Below the pieces are notes generated by a model. That model had not been told where the DNA came from. It saw only the letters and a program-made list of their open reading frames with translations, and did not search any database. DNA of 18,027 bases from Candidatus Firestoneibacteriota bacterium (lineage in GTDB: Bacteria; JACRDZ01): positions 1-18,027 of the forward strand of contig JACRDZ010000298.1 of assembly GCA_016212735.1 (NCBI GenBank), written 5' to 3'. Position 1 is the first letter of the stretch. Each line of letters opens with the position of its first letter. This document shows, piece after piece, positions 1 through 7,938 of this stretch. Both the position numbers and the translations under genes were made by a program.

Positions 1-2172
1 ATGAGCCATGAGCACGCGAAAACGAGGTATGATTTTTTTGTATTGCTTAGTCTTGCGATGAATATTGGAGTGCTGTTGGCAGGGGATTTGTTGACACTGT
101 TTATATTTTTTGAAGGATTGCTGCTTGCGCCGTATCCGCTGGTAATGCACGAGGAAAATAAAGCATCGAAGATGGCGGCGAAGGTGTATTTATATATGGG
201 AGTGGCGACAGGGCTTTGCTTGTTAATGGGGATATTCTTATTTAATTATTTTACCGGAAGCCTTGATTTAGCGCCGGCTGGAGAAAAGCTTTTAAGTTTG
301 GGGACATGGAAATATATTATAGCCGGATTAATGATAATAGGATTTGGAGGCAAGGCGGGGTTATTTTTTGAACATATCTGGCTGCCGCAGGCGCATCCCG
401 TGGCACCAAGTCCGGCATCGGCGCTTCTTTCGGGGTCGATGATAAAGTGCGGTGCGTATGGGATAATACGTGTGGTGAACATGTTTTTTTTACCAGTATT
501 GGTGAACGCTAACAACTGGTTAACGATGAACAATATCGGTTATATAATGATCTGGGTAGGGATCATGACGATGTTTTTAGGTGTATTGAACGCGCTTATC
601 AGCGCGAATTCAAAGCAGATGCTGGCGTTTCATAGTGTCAGCCAAATGGGATATATCATAATGGGTGTTGGATGCGCAGCGTATCTTGGTAAAGACGGAG
701 CGATGGGACTCTCCGGTGCGGTGTACCATATAGTAAATCACGCGATATTCAAGGCAAGTTTATTCATGTGTGTTGGAGCGGTTTATTACAGGACGCATGA
801 ATTGGATATGTATAAACTAGGAGGTCTATGGCGGAACATGCCGGTTGTTTGTGTATGTTTGTTCATAGCGGTGTGCGGTATATCAGGTATCCCGGGATTT
901 AACGGGTTTGCGAGTAAAACCTTGCTTCATCATTCGATAATAGAGGCGTATGAACATTCGGTGCATTACCTTGGCAAACCGGATCCGATGCTGAGATTAG
1001 CTGAAATAATATTCATGCTTACGGCAGGCGGGACATTCGCGTCGAATTTCAAGTTGTTTATATTAACATTTATGGGAAAACGGAGAGAAGAACATGCAAA
1101 CGTCGAAGACGTTCCTCTTCCGATGAAGATAGGATTGATTGGATTTTCCTCGGCGATACTTTTTATCGGCCTTTTCCCGAATTTTATGCTCGAGCATATG
1201 ATTGGTCCGGGACTTAGTTTTTTTGGGTTTGACCCTGCAAGCCACCCATATCACTTGATTTATAATATCCATACAACGGGCGTCCATTCGACAATACCGA
1301 TATTGTATGAACCGGTAACAAAGGCACTGTTTTCAAGCAGCGAGGTCCTGCATAATTTGGGAGGGTGCGGCGCCGCTGTTCTTTTAGGCGGGACATATTT
1401 TGTGCTGGGATTGAATTTCGGCTGGTTTCATGTGCATGTGCCGGAATATTTAACGGTGAGTTATTATTATAAAAAGGTTTTTAATAGTTTTACTAATTTT
1501 TGCAACGGCCCAATGGTTGTTTTTGGGGAATGGATAAGATCAGGCATACAATATATATTTTTAGATTTCTGGCAGCCTTTTTCAGGTGCGGAAAAGGGAC
1601 AAACTTTAGTAGCCAGTTTAGATAAAAGTTATGATAAAGCGATTGATGGATTTACTCGCATTCAAAGCAAAACCGCATGGCAATTTTTTGATAAGATGGA
1701 TGGGACTATAGATAGTGAAATAAATAAACTAGGTGATATTGGGAAAGGCAAGGGGTGGATGTTTTTTGCTGACATTGAGGAACGTTACACGAAAAGATTG
1801 GATAAAATAATAACTGTGAAAAAACATTGGGAATTATTTAAAAAGGTTGATGGATCATATGAAGCATCACTTGATAAAACTATTTATAATATCCTGGGAT
1901 TGGAGGAATTAAGATTATGCAAAATTGAACCGAGGCAGGAAAAAATTCCCGGGGAGCAAATTGCGCCGTGGTTTATGAAATTAACAAGAGAAATAACACT
2001 TGTCCATAGCGGAGACATAAGCACATATATCACATGGATTATTTTTTCACTCAGTTTGATAATCGCCCTGCTAATTGGTTTTATCTTCATTGAAACCTTC
2101 CAGAACATATTTATTTTCCTTCCGGTAATTATTGCCCTGACTATCATCGGAATAGTACTTTTTGTGAAATAA
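1..2172 (+). CDS. Large NuoL/M/N-type (Mrp/Mbh-like) antiporter subunit, 5' end outside window
   Basis: Membrane ion-translocating subunit of the NuoL/M/N (Mrp antiporter) family. The ATG at base 1 is probably internal: MSHEHAKTRY aligns with residues 100 onward (MDHEHNKRRY) of the 869-aa protein at 9458-12067, so about 99 residues lie upstream. Window-numbered key residues are the TM5 glutamate E38 (FIFFEG), TM7 lysine K118 (FGGKAG), TM8 lysine K149 (SMIKCG) and TM12 lysine K306 (FASKTLL). The usual PLHxWLPDAH stretch reads FFEHIWLPQAH at 122-132. After the antiporter core (to about residue 480) comes a roughly 200-aa hydrophilic tail with W-aromatic-aromatic motifs (WQFF, WMFF, WELF) spaced 26 and 24 residues, then terminal hydrophobic segments. 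The core is much richer in GC than neighbouring genes and uses GCG alanine codons often; the tail is more AT-rich. Family assignment is secure; the coupled complex is unknown. Confidence 0.9.
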   Translation: MSHEHAKTRYDFFVLLSLAMNIGVLLAGDLLTLFIFFEGLLLAPYPLVMHEENKASKMAAKVYLYMGVATGLCLLMGIFLFNYFTGSLDLAPAGEKLLSLGTWKYIIAGLMIIGFGGKAGLFFEHIWLPQAHPVAPSPASALLSGSMIKCGAYGIIRVVNMFFLPVLVNANNWLTMNNIGYIMIWVGIMTMFLGVLNALISANSKQMLAFHSVSQMGYIIMGVGCAAYLGKDGAMGLSGAVYHIVNHAIFKASLFMCVGAVYYRTHELDMYKLGGLWRNMPVVCVCLFIAVCGISGIPGFNGFASKTLLHHSIIEAYEHSVHYLGKPDPMLRLAEIIFMLTAGGTFASNFKLFILTFMGKRREEHANVEDVPLPMKIGLIGFSSAILFIGLFPNFMLEHMIGPGLSFFGFDPASHPYHLIYNIHTTGVHSTIPILYEPVTKALFSSSEVLHNLGGCGAAVLLGGTYFVLGLNFGWFHVHVPEYLTVSYYYKKVFNSFTNFCNGPMVVFGEWIRSGIQYIFLDFWQPFSGAEKGQTLVASLDKSYDKAIDGFTRIQSKTAWQFFDKMDGTIDSEINKLGDIGKGKGWMFFADIEERYTKRLDKIITVKKHWELFKKVDGSYEASLDKTIYNILGLEELRLCKIEPRQEKIPGEQIAPWFMKLTREITLVHSGDISTYITWIIFSLSLIIALLIGFIFIETFQNIFIFLPVIIALTIIGIVLFVK

Positions 2173-2213
2173 CTTATACACTTTTCTTTAAAAATATTGT
2201 AAAATGACAGGGA

Positions 2214-2227
2214 GGACGAGGGACGAG
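2214..2227. repeat. Tandem GGACGAG heptamer in intergenic spacer
   Basis: Two perfect adjacent copies of GGACGAG, within a purine-rich run at 2210-2231, stand out against the AT-rich spacer. A second heptamer array of unrelated sequence occurs at 13053-13087. Function unknown. Confidence 0.6.
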
Positions 2228-2248
2228 GGGGCAATGGCATTACTCTTT

Positions 2249-2271
2249 ATAGGGTAAAAAGCCTATTTTTT
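2249..2271 (+). terminator. Possible weak rho-independent terminator
   Basis: A 5-bp stem ATAGG/CCTAT with an 8-base loop is followed at once by a run of T. It lies about 80 bases after the stop of the large antiporter gene and ahead of the promoter candidate at 2304, where a terminator is expected. The stem is short and has only two G-C pairs, so the call is tentative. Confidence 0.35.
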
Positions 2272-2281
2272 ATGTCAGATA

Positions 2282-2352
2282 TATATAAGCTTATTCCCTT
2301 TTCTTGACAGTATATATTATTATGTGTTATCAATTGATAAAAAGCTTATATA
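2282..2352. promoter_or_regulatory. 11-bp inverted repeat flanking the operon promoter candidate
   Basis: TATATAAGCTT at 2282-2292 is the exact reverse complement of AAGCTTATATA at 2342-2352. The arms bracket the -35/-10 candidate at 2304-2333 and end just before the ribosome binding site of the MrpE gene. The upstream arm also lies in a perfect 10-bp palindrome, ATAAGCTTAT (2285-2294). The 49-base interior is too long for a simple hairpin, so paired operator half-sites are the more natural reading. This is inference from symmetry only. Confidence 0.35.
2304..2333 (+). promoter_or_regulatory. Sigma-70-type promoter candidate for the antiporter operon
   Basis: A perfect -35 hexamer TTGACA (2304-2309) is followed after 18 bases by TATCAA (2328-2333), with a TG one base upstream of the -10 (extended -10 form, TGT TATCAA). 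Transcription would start near 2340, leaving a short leader before the MrpE start at 2367. It is the only good promoter seen ahead of the closely spaced genes from 2367 to 12067. Confidence 0.55.
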
Positions 2353-2366
2353 AGAAAAGGTTAGAT

Positions 2367-2894
2367 ATGATACGAAAGATTTTAAATACAACTTTTTGGT
2401 TATGGTTATTCTGGACCCTTTTAATCGCTTCAGCAAGCGTCCCATATCTTGTTCTCGGGATAATAGGGATACTTGGGATAACATATCTTGTCTATTATTT
2501 TATTGAAGAAGACATAATACCTATTAAATGGAATATTAGAATAATATTGCATTCTATAATATATATATACACTAACCTTATTGAAATAATTTATGCAAAT
2601 ATTGATGTAGCAGAACGCGTTCTTGATCCAGAACTGCCTATAAACCCGTCTATTATTAAAATTAAAACTTCTTTCAAAGATAATGATTTTATTTTTACAG
2701 CTCTGGCAAATACAATCACAATTACTCCAGGAACCATAGCAGTTGATTCCGATAAAGATTATATTTATGTACATTTTCTTGCAGAAAATTTTATTGAATC
2801 TCTTTCAAATCGTAATCTTCCTCAAAAACTAACAACTTTATTTAACTATCAGGAACCTAAATTAGAGGACAAAAATATTGGAGAAAAAATATGA
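2367..2894 (+). CDS. mrpE: Na+/H+ antiporter subunit E (MrpE/MnhE, MbhA-like)
   Basis: Small membrane subunit of Mrp/Mbh complexes, thought to act in assembly or structure of the membrane arm. The 175-aa product has N-terminal hydrophobic helices and the family signature ALANTITITPGTIAVD, followed by a YIYVHFL strand, as expected for MnhE. I chose ATG 2367 because AAAAGG lies six bases upstream and it gives the usual family length. An in-frame TTG at 2304 and ATG at 2322 fall inside the promoter candidate and lack a ribosome binding site. The stop overlaps the next start as ATGA (2891-2894), so translation is probably coupled. Confidence 0.92.
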   Translation: MIRKILNTTFWLWLFWTLLIASASVPYLVLGIIGILGITYLVYYFIEEDIIPIKWNIRIILHSIIYIYTNLIEIIYANIDVAERVLDPELPINPSIIKIKTSFKDNDFIFTALANTITITPGTIAVDSDKDYIYVHFLAENFIESLSNRNLPQKLTTLFNYQEPKLEDKNIGEKI

Positions 2895-3157
2895 ACTTGT
2901 TCTTTTTGATAATCTCAATAATATTGCTCTTAAATGCAATAATATGTTTTATTCGTGTTATTAAAGGGCCTTCTATTCTTGACCGTCTGGTAGCTATTAA
3001 TATTATAGGTACAAAAACCCTGATAATACTTATATTAGTTGCTTATTTTCATGGACAAAAATTTTATATTGATATTGCATTTGTCTATGCATTACTTAAT
3101 TTTGTTGTAACTGTGGCTATTTCAAAAATTATTGAGATTGGAGGAACAAATGATTGA
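2891..3157 (+). CDS. mrpF: Na+/H+ antiporter subunit F (MrpF/MnhF, MbhB-like)
   Basis: An 88-aa protein with three predicted membrane helices. The family signature is visible as RVIKGPSILDRLVAINIIGT after helix 1, then FYIDIAFVYALLNFV in helix 3. It is a structural subunit of Mrp antiporters and Mbh-type complexes; in Bacillus Mrp work it has been linked to bile-salt efflux, which cannot be judged here. TTGGAG lies just upstream of the ATG. Its 3' end overlaps the MrpG gene by eight bases (3150-3157). Confidence 0.94.
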   Translation: MNLFFLIISIILLLNAIICFIRVIKGPSILDRLVAINIIGTKTLIILILVAYFHGQKFYIDIAFVYALLNFVVTVAISKIIEIGGTND

Positions 3158-3494
3158 AATAGTTATTAATTCTTTAACTATTCCGCTTATTTTTGTCGGA
3201 GTTTTCTTTTTTATTATAGGGACTGTGGGTCTTTTGCGTTTTCCGGATATTTATTGCAGAATACACGCTACAACCAAATGTGATACTCTTGGCGCAGGTG
3301 CTATTCTAATTGCCGTTGCAATATATGAGCATAATTTATTTGTTTCGTTAAAGCTGATTGCAATCTGTTTTCTTGTATTTGTTTACAGCCCTACAATCGG
3401 TCATATTGTATCCCGTACTGCTTATCGTACGGGAATAGTTCCATGGAAAAAGAAAATAGATATTTCTTTTAAAGATACCGTACAGGGCAAATAA
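3150..3494 (+). CDS. mrpG: Na+/H+ antiporter subunit G (MrpG/MnhG, MbhC-like)
   Basis: A 114-aa, three-helix membrane subunit. The MnhG signature is clear: FIIGTVGLLRFPDIYCRIHA followed by TKCDTLGAGAILI, matching the usual GLLRFPDxYxRxHAxTKxxTLG. The start is ATG 3150, preceded by a strong GGAGG (3140-3144) five bases away; an upstream in-frame extension to 3132 has no support. The gene begins inside the end of the MrpF gene, as is common in these operons. It is taken to be structural in the membrane arm. Confidence 0.94.
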   Translation: MIEIVINSLTIPLIFVGVFFFIIGTVGLLRFPDIYCRIHATTKCDTLGAGAILIAVAIYEHNLFVSLKLIAICFLVFVYSPTIGHIVSRTAYRTGIVPWKKKIDISFKDTVQGK

Positions 3495-3505
3495 AGGCGA
3501 AAAAT

Positions 3506-3775
3506 ATGTTTACGTTAGACCTGGTATTAATAATCTTTTTAATTGTAATATCATTAATAATATTTTTTACTCATGATGTACTATTTTGCATTCTTATTTT
3601 TTCTGCTTACAGCTTTTTCAGTGTTATTATTTGGCAGGAACTTGGGGCACCAAATCTCGCACTTGTAGAAGCTATAGTAGGAGTTGGAATTACAACCATA
3701 CTATTCATTCTGGCAGTCAGAAAAACAGAACGGTTTGAAAATAAGGAAGAACAGGTTAATCAAGATATCGATTAA
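3506..3775 (+). CDS. DUF4040 membrane subunit (MbhD-like / MrpA C-terminal part)
   Basis: An 89-aa, three-helix protein resembling the DUF4040 domain, which is free-standing as MbhD in Mbh complexes and lies in the C-terminal part of MrpA in classical Mrp antiporters. The signature is LGAPNLALVEAIVGVGITT, matching the usual LGAPDxALTEAxVGxGLxT, including the family's conserved glutamate in the middle helix (VEAIVG). The last ~20 residues are charged. The ribosome binding site is weak (AAAGGCG). Its position between MrpG and the MnhB protein matches mbhD, so the MrpA C-terminal functions are split here as in Mbh rather than fused as in Mrp. Confidence 0.88.
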   Translation: MFTLDLVLIIFLIVISLIIFFTHDVLFCILIFSAYSFFSVIIWQELGAPNLALVEAIVGVGITTILFILAVRKTERFENKEEQVNQDID

Positions 3776-3796
3776 ATAGTCTTCTGGAGAGTATCC

Positions 3797-4519
3797 ATGA
3801 AAAAATATATTACTATAATCCTTCTTACTTTTATTGCTGTAATTTTGTACATAACTGTTTATAGAATAACAGAGCAGGATAATTTGAACAGTCCTACATA
3901 CATATATCATACCTCATTATATTTAGAAAATAGTTATATTGAAACAGGTATGAAAAACATTGTTGAAGCTATTACAATCAATTACAGAAGCATTGATACC
4001 ATTGGAGGAATTATGATTCTCTTAACTTCAATCGTATCAGTATCTTCTTTACTGCGGGGAAGCATGAAAGATGTTGTTGAAACTGAAATAGTGTTCGAAG
4101 ATGTCATATTAAAAACTGTTGTAAGAGCTCTTGTCCCATTATGTTTTGTCTTTGCTTTTTATACTTTCTTAATTGGGGATGTTTCCCCAGGAGGTGGATT
4201 TCAGAGCGGATTAGTTTTTGCTGCAACAATAATTACCATGGGTTTTGCTTACGGATGTAAATTTATGCAAAATAAATTTCTTTTTAAAATACAGATGCTT
4301 ATAATCTCTATTTCATTTTTAACTATCATGTCTATAGGTTTAATTGGACCTTTTTTAGGATTGAATTTATTCTCATACTATTTTCCTGAAACAACTGGTT
4401 ATCCTGAAGCAAAAATCATGAGATTGATTATTACTAAAATATTCAGCTTTTGTATTGCTTTAATCGTTGGTATGAGCGCAAGTTCACTATTTTATGTAAT
4501 GACGGGAGAAGATTCATGA
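3797..4519 (+). CDS. mrpB: Fused MbhE-like + MnhB/MbhF-like antiporter subunit B
   Basis: A 240-aa membrane protein in two parts. Residues ~1-93 resemble MbhE (a C-terminal segment of MrpA): an N-terminal helix, a polar loop, then YRSIDTIGGIMILLTSIVS. Residues ~95-240 are the MnhB domain, with VSPGGGFQSGLVFAATII matching the family signature SPGGGFQGG. In Pyrococcus Mbh these are two genes, so this is a fusion. In the first part the usual DTxxE pattern reads DTIGG, with glycine where related MrpA tails normally have glutamate; this is from memory of the family. A GGAGAG ribosome binding site precedes the start. The stop overlaps the next gene as ATGA. Confidence 0.88.
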   Translation: MKKYITIILLTFIAVILYITVYRITEQDNLNSPTYIYHTSLYLENSYIETGMKNIVEAITINYRSIDTIGGIMILLTSIVSVSSLLRGSMKDVVETEIVFEDVILKTVVRALVPLCFVFAFYTFLIGDVSPGGGFQSGLVFAATIITMGFAYGCKFMQNKFLFKIQMLIISISFLTIMSIGLIGPFLGLNLFSYYFPETTGYPEAKIMRLIITKIFSFCIALIVGMSASSLFYVMTGEDS

Positions 4520-4899
4520 TTACTATTACAACTCCTCCGATAAATTTTTATTATCTTGGATCAGTAATACTAATTATGATTGGTTTTTATATAATAGTTG
4601 AATGTCCCAATCTTATAAAAAAGATAATCGGGATAAACATCATGGAAACAGCTGTATTTCTTTTTCTAATAGCTATTGCAGGAGCTCAGGGCAACAAGGC
4701 ACCTATCGTTACAAATGTAAATACAGATATTTATGTAAATCCTTTTCCACAGTTCATGGTAATAATGGGAATTATGATTACACTTGGAGTAACTACTTTT
4801 GGGCTCGGTCTTATTATCAGAATATATCAACATCATCATACAATTGATGCTCGCAAATTGAAAAAACTCATAGGTCAGCATAATGGCGAAGAAACGTAA
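4516..4899 (+). CDS. mrpC: Na+/H+ antiporter subunit C (MrpC/MnhC, NuoK/MbhG-like)
   Basis: A 127-aa NuoK-like subunit with three membrane helices. Helix 2 carries LIKKIIGINIMETAVFL, with a membrane-embedded glutamate (residue 43) as in NuoK-type proteins. The stretch NPFPQFMVIMGIMITLGVTT matches the MnhC signature DPLPQALVLTAIVI. The start is ATG 4516, overlapping the previous stop (ATGA) and preceded by GGGAGAAG; an upstream in-frame ATG at 4450 lies inside the MrpB gene and gives an atypical N-terminus. The histidine-rich tail (QHHHTID) is cytoplasmic or linker. It probably joins the split MrpA-C/MnhB helices to the large antiporter subunits. Confidence 0.92.
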   Translation: MITITTPPINFYYLGSVILIMIGFYIIVECPNLIKKIIGINIMETAVFLFLIAIAGAQGNKAPIVTNVNTDIYVNPFPQFMVIMGIMITLGVTTFGLGLIIRIYQHHHTIDARKLKKLIGQHNGEET

Positions 4900-4913
4900 T
4901 AGAACGGAGTTTA

Positions 4914-6422
4914 ATGATGAATAATTTATTAGATATTTTATTTTTAAAAAATTTTAGTCCGCATTTTATACTTTTTATTGTTTTCATACCATTCATTGCT
5001 GCAATGATATGTCTTGTAGCAGGTTTTTTTCTTAAAAAATTTTATAAAGAAATAGGTATTATTTCTCTTTTCATTACATTTATTTTATCTCTGATTCTGG
5101 CTTTAAAGATTTTGTATTTTGGAGAAATTATTTATATACCTGGAGATTGGCATGGTTTATGGAGAATAGAATTTGTAGCAGATTATATGAATGCACTTAT
5201 AACAGTATTAATATCAGGATTGTCTCTTGTTATAATGATATATTCTATTAAATATATTCCTAATATCATTACCAATACAGGCAGAGCAATTCTTCACTAT
5301 CCTCTTTTTTTATTTATTGTAGGTGCAATGGAGGGATTTATACTGGCAGGAGATCTTTTTACTATGTTTATGTTCCTTTCCACTTTTTCTCTCTCAGGTT
5401 ATACACTGGTTGTATCAAGCGGGGATAAAAATTCAGTAATTGCAGGAATAAAATATCTTTATATGGGAGCTATTGCTTCAGTTTTTTTCCTGCATGGGAT
5501 TGCCTTTATTTATGCAGCATTTGGGACATTGAATATAAAACTATTATCACATCATCTGCAAAACTGGGATGGGAATCTTATTTCAGCAGTTGGATTGGTG
5601 CTTCTAATCATGGCTTTCAGTCTTAAAACTGCACTTTTCCCTCTTCATACATGGCTGCCTGATGCTCATTCTTATGCACCTTCTTCAGTCAGTGCAATAC
5701 TTTCAGGACTTGTAGTAGAAATGGGGACATTCGGAATAATAAGAGTTATATACTATGTTTATGGGTTTAAAAATATAGCTTCAAATTTTTCTATGGGAGA
5801 TGCTTTGCTTTTGCTTTCAACATTTGCTATTTTTATAGGAGCTTTTGGTGCAATGATACAGGACAATATCAAAACAGTATTGGCATACTCCACTATAAGT
5901 CAAATGGGATACATTGTAATAGGGATAGGACTTGGAACTCATTATGGGATGATTGGGAGTATATTACATATCATAAATCATGCAATTATGAAAGCTTCTC
6001 TTTTTCTATGTGCAGGATGTTTCATACATGCTGCAAAAACACAAAGTATCGAAAAACTAAGAGGAATAGGTAAAAAAATGCCTTATACTTTTGGCGCTTT
6101 TATGTTAGCAGGAATATCAATTATCGGATTTCCCCCAACTGCCGGTTTTATCAGCAAATGGTATTTATGCCTAGGCGCTGTTGAAGCAAAAAAAACATTT
6201 TTCGCAGTAGTTATTTTACTCGGGAGTATATTAAGTGCAATATATTATATAAAACTGTTTAATAAACTCTACTTTGACCCGCGTGAAACACCTGATTATG
6301 AAGAAGCTCCAAAAAGCATGCTTATTCCTGTTTGGACACTGGCTGTATTAAGTTTAGTATTGGGATTGGCAGTAAATATCCCATTATTATGGATAGAAAA
6401 AGCTGTTGCACAAATAATTTGA
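4914..6422 (+). CDS. NuoL/M/N-like antiporter subunit D, copy 1 (atypical proton-path residues)
   Basis: A 502-aa polytopic protein of the proton-conducting membrane transporter family (MrpD/MbhH/NuoN). The core motif is FSLKTALFPLHTWLPDAHSYAP, with TM7 lysine K238; K360 (IMKASLF) and TM12 lysine K415 (GFISKWYL) are present. Two usual residues are changed. The TM5 glutamate position reads FMFLST, with S156 in place of Glu. The TM8 lysine position reads LVVEMGTFG, with E269 in place of Lys. A nearby glutamate, E140 (AMEGFILAGD), could compensate. The start is the first of two adjacent ATGs, after CGGAG. As first of four family members in the operon it sits where mbhH follows mbhG. Confidence 0.9.
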   Translation: MMNNLLDILFLKNFSPHFILFIVFIPFIAAMICLVAGFFLKKFYKEIGIISLFITFILSLILALKILYFGEIIYIPGDWHGLWRIEFVADYMNALITVLISGLSLVIMIYSIKYIPNIITNTGRAILHYPLFLFIVGAMEGFILAGDLFTMFMFLSTFSLSGYTLVVSSGDKNSVIAGIKYLYMGAIASVFFLHGIAFIYAAFGTLNIKLLSHHLQNWDGNLISAVGLVLLIMAFSLKTALFPLHTWLPDAHSYAPSSVSAILSGLVVEMGTFGIIRVIYYVYGFKNIASNFSMGDALLLLSTFAIFIGAFGAMIQDNIKTVLAYSTISQMGYIVIGIGLGTHYGMIGSILHIINHAIMKASLFLCAGCFIHAAKTQSIEKLRGIGKKMPYTFGAFMLAGISIIGFPPTAGFISKWYLCLGAVEAKKTFFAVVILLGSILSAIYYIKLFNKLYFDPRETPDYEEAPKSMLIPVWTLAVLSLVLGLAVNIPLLWIEKAVAQII

Positions 6423-6441
6423 TTTGTTTTGAAAGGACTAT

Positions 6442-7923
6442 ATGCCGGAAATAAATTCTTTGCGACCGTTTATGGTTGTGTTTGTATCTTTCTTTTTTTC
6501 AATATTGATTTTTCTGACAGGAAATCTTTCTGGTGATTTAAGAAATTTATGGAGCATTATTGCAGCCAGTATTAAATTTATTATAATAGTATCAATGATA
6601 CCTGCTATATTGGAAGGAACTATTTTTAAATTCGTGCTTTTTGAGCTTGCTCCTGGAATAACTCTTATGTTCCGAACAGATGCATTGAGTGCTTTTTTTG
6701 GGTTAATGTCTTCCATGTTATGGCTTATTACCACTGTATATACTATAGGATACATGAAAGAAGAAAAAGAACTTACAAGATTTTTTGGATTTTTTGCTTT
6801 ATGTATATGTTCTACAATGGGCATAGCATTTGCTGGAAATATGTTTACTCTGTTTTTATTTTATGAAATGCTTACTATATGCACTTATCCTTTATTGATT
6901 CATGATCAAACTCCTCTGGCTTTAAAAGTCGGCAGAAAATATCTTATTTATACACTTACAGGAAGTGCATTTTTACTTTTTGCAATTATAATGACCTATA
7001 ATCTTTCAGGTACAATAGATCTTAATAAAAACGGAATACTTGATAAAGTTAATAATCCATTTTTATTATTTATTTTATTCTATACTTATATAATCGGATT
7101 TGGAATAAAAGGTGTAATTATGCCTCTTCACGGGTGGCTGCCTGATTCAATGGTAGCACCTACTCCTGTAACTGCTCTTCTGCATTCTGTTGCTGTTGTC
7201 AAAGTTGGTATATTTGGTATTATAAGGGTAATATTTAATATTTTTGGATACAATTTAGTAAAAAGTTTGGGACTAACTATTATGCTGTCGTATTTTGCTG
7301 TTTTTACAATTATAGCTGCATCTGTTATGGCAATGTATCAAAATAATCTTAAACGCCGTCTTGCTTATTCAACCATAAGCCAGTTATCATATATAATATT
7401 AGGAGCCAGTCTATTGACTTTTTCAAGTGTAACAGGCGGAATAATGCATATTGCGCATCAGGCAGTAATGAAAATCACACTGTTTTTCTGTGCAGGATCT
7501 ATATTTAAAAAAACAGGTAAAAGATATATTAGCGATATGGATGGAATAGGATGGCAGCAACCTGTAACAATAGGTGCGTTTAGTATTGCAGCTCTGGGGA
7601 TAATTGGACTTCCTCCCATGGTGGGTTTTATTACAAAATGGTATCTGGGGATGGGCGCTATTGAAGCAGATAAACCATTTTTTGCAGGTGTAATATTATT
7701 AAGCAGTCTTTTAAATGCAATATATTTTTTACCGATTATTTATAAAGCGTTTTTTAAAAAACCACTTACTGATGAACCTGTTAAAATTTCAGAACCGCAT
7801 TGGACAATTGTAATTCCATGTGTTATTACAGCTTTTTACTCGATTGCATTAGGAGTATTTCCTAATCTGCCGGGATTTCCTTTATCATTAGCTAAAACAG
7901 CTGTATTAAACTTTTTTAAATAA
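6442..7923 (+). CDS. NuoL/M/N-like antiporter subunit D, copy 2 (canonical residues)
   Basis: A 493-aa membrane ion-translocating subunit. All hallmark charges are in place: TM5 E142 (LFYEML), TM7 K223 (FGIKGVIMPLHGWLPDS), TM8 K254 (HSVAVVKVGIFG), the mid-chain lysine K344 (AVMKITLF) and TM12 K399 (GFITKWYL). The LLHSVAVVK stretch is closer to NuoL/MrpA-type subunits (LHSATMVKAG) than to its two sisters, which have LLSG. AAAGGA precedes ATG 6442. It lies 19 bases after copy 1 and 15 before copy 3, so all are surely cotranscribed. It is likely one complete half-channel pair of the membrane arm. Confidence 0.92.
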   Translation: MPEINSLRPFMVVFVSFFFSILIFLTGNLSGDLRNLWSIIAASIKFIIIVSMIPAILEGTIFKFVLFELAPGITLMFRTDALSAFFGLMSSMLWLITTVYTIGYMKEEKELTRFFGFFALCICSTMGIAFAGNMFTLFLFYEMLTICTYPLLIHDQTPLALKVGRKYLIYTLTGSAFLLFAIIMTYNLSGTIDLNKNGILDKVNNPFLLFILFYTYIIGFGIKGVIMPLHGWLPDSMVAPTPVTALLHSVAVVKVGIFGIIRVIFNIFGYNLVKSLGLTIMLSYFAVFTIIAASVMAMYQNNLKRRLAYSTISQLSYIILGASLLTFSSVTGGIMHIAHQAVMKITLFFCAGSIFKKTGKRYISDMDGIGWQQPVTIGAFSIAALGIIGLPPMVGFITKWYLGMGAIEADKPFFAGVILLSSLLNAIYFLPIIYKAFFKKPLTDEPVKISEPHWTIVIPCVITAFYSIALGVFPNLPGFPLSLAKTAVLNFFK

Positions 7924-7938
7924 ATCAGGAGGAAAATA

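Noticed and set aside
246..533. Minus-strand open frame in the first antiporter gene
   Set aside because: It is a shadow of a well-supported membrane protein gene, with no ribosome binding site or recognisable domain. The same holds for minus-strand frames at 1063-1396, 1884-2240, 6438-6824, 8883-9131 and 12510-12896.
2304..2366. TTG or upstream ATG (2322) as start of the MrpE gene
   Set aside because: They overlap a strong promoter candidate, lack a ribosome binding site and lengthen the protein beyond its family; ATG 2367 has AAAAGG at good spacing.
4450..4515. Upstream in-frame extension of the MrpC gene
   Set aside because: It lies inside the MrpB gene and gives a cysteine- and arginine-rich N-terminus unlike the family; ATG 4516 has the standard ATGA overlap.
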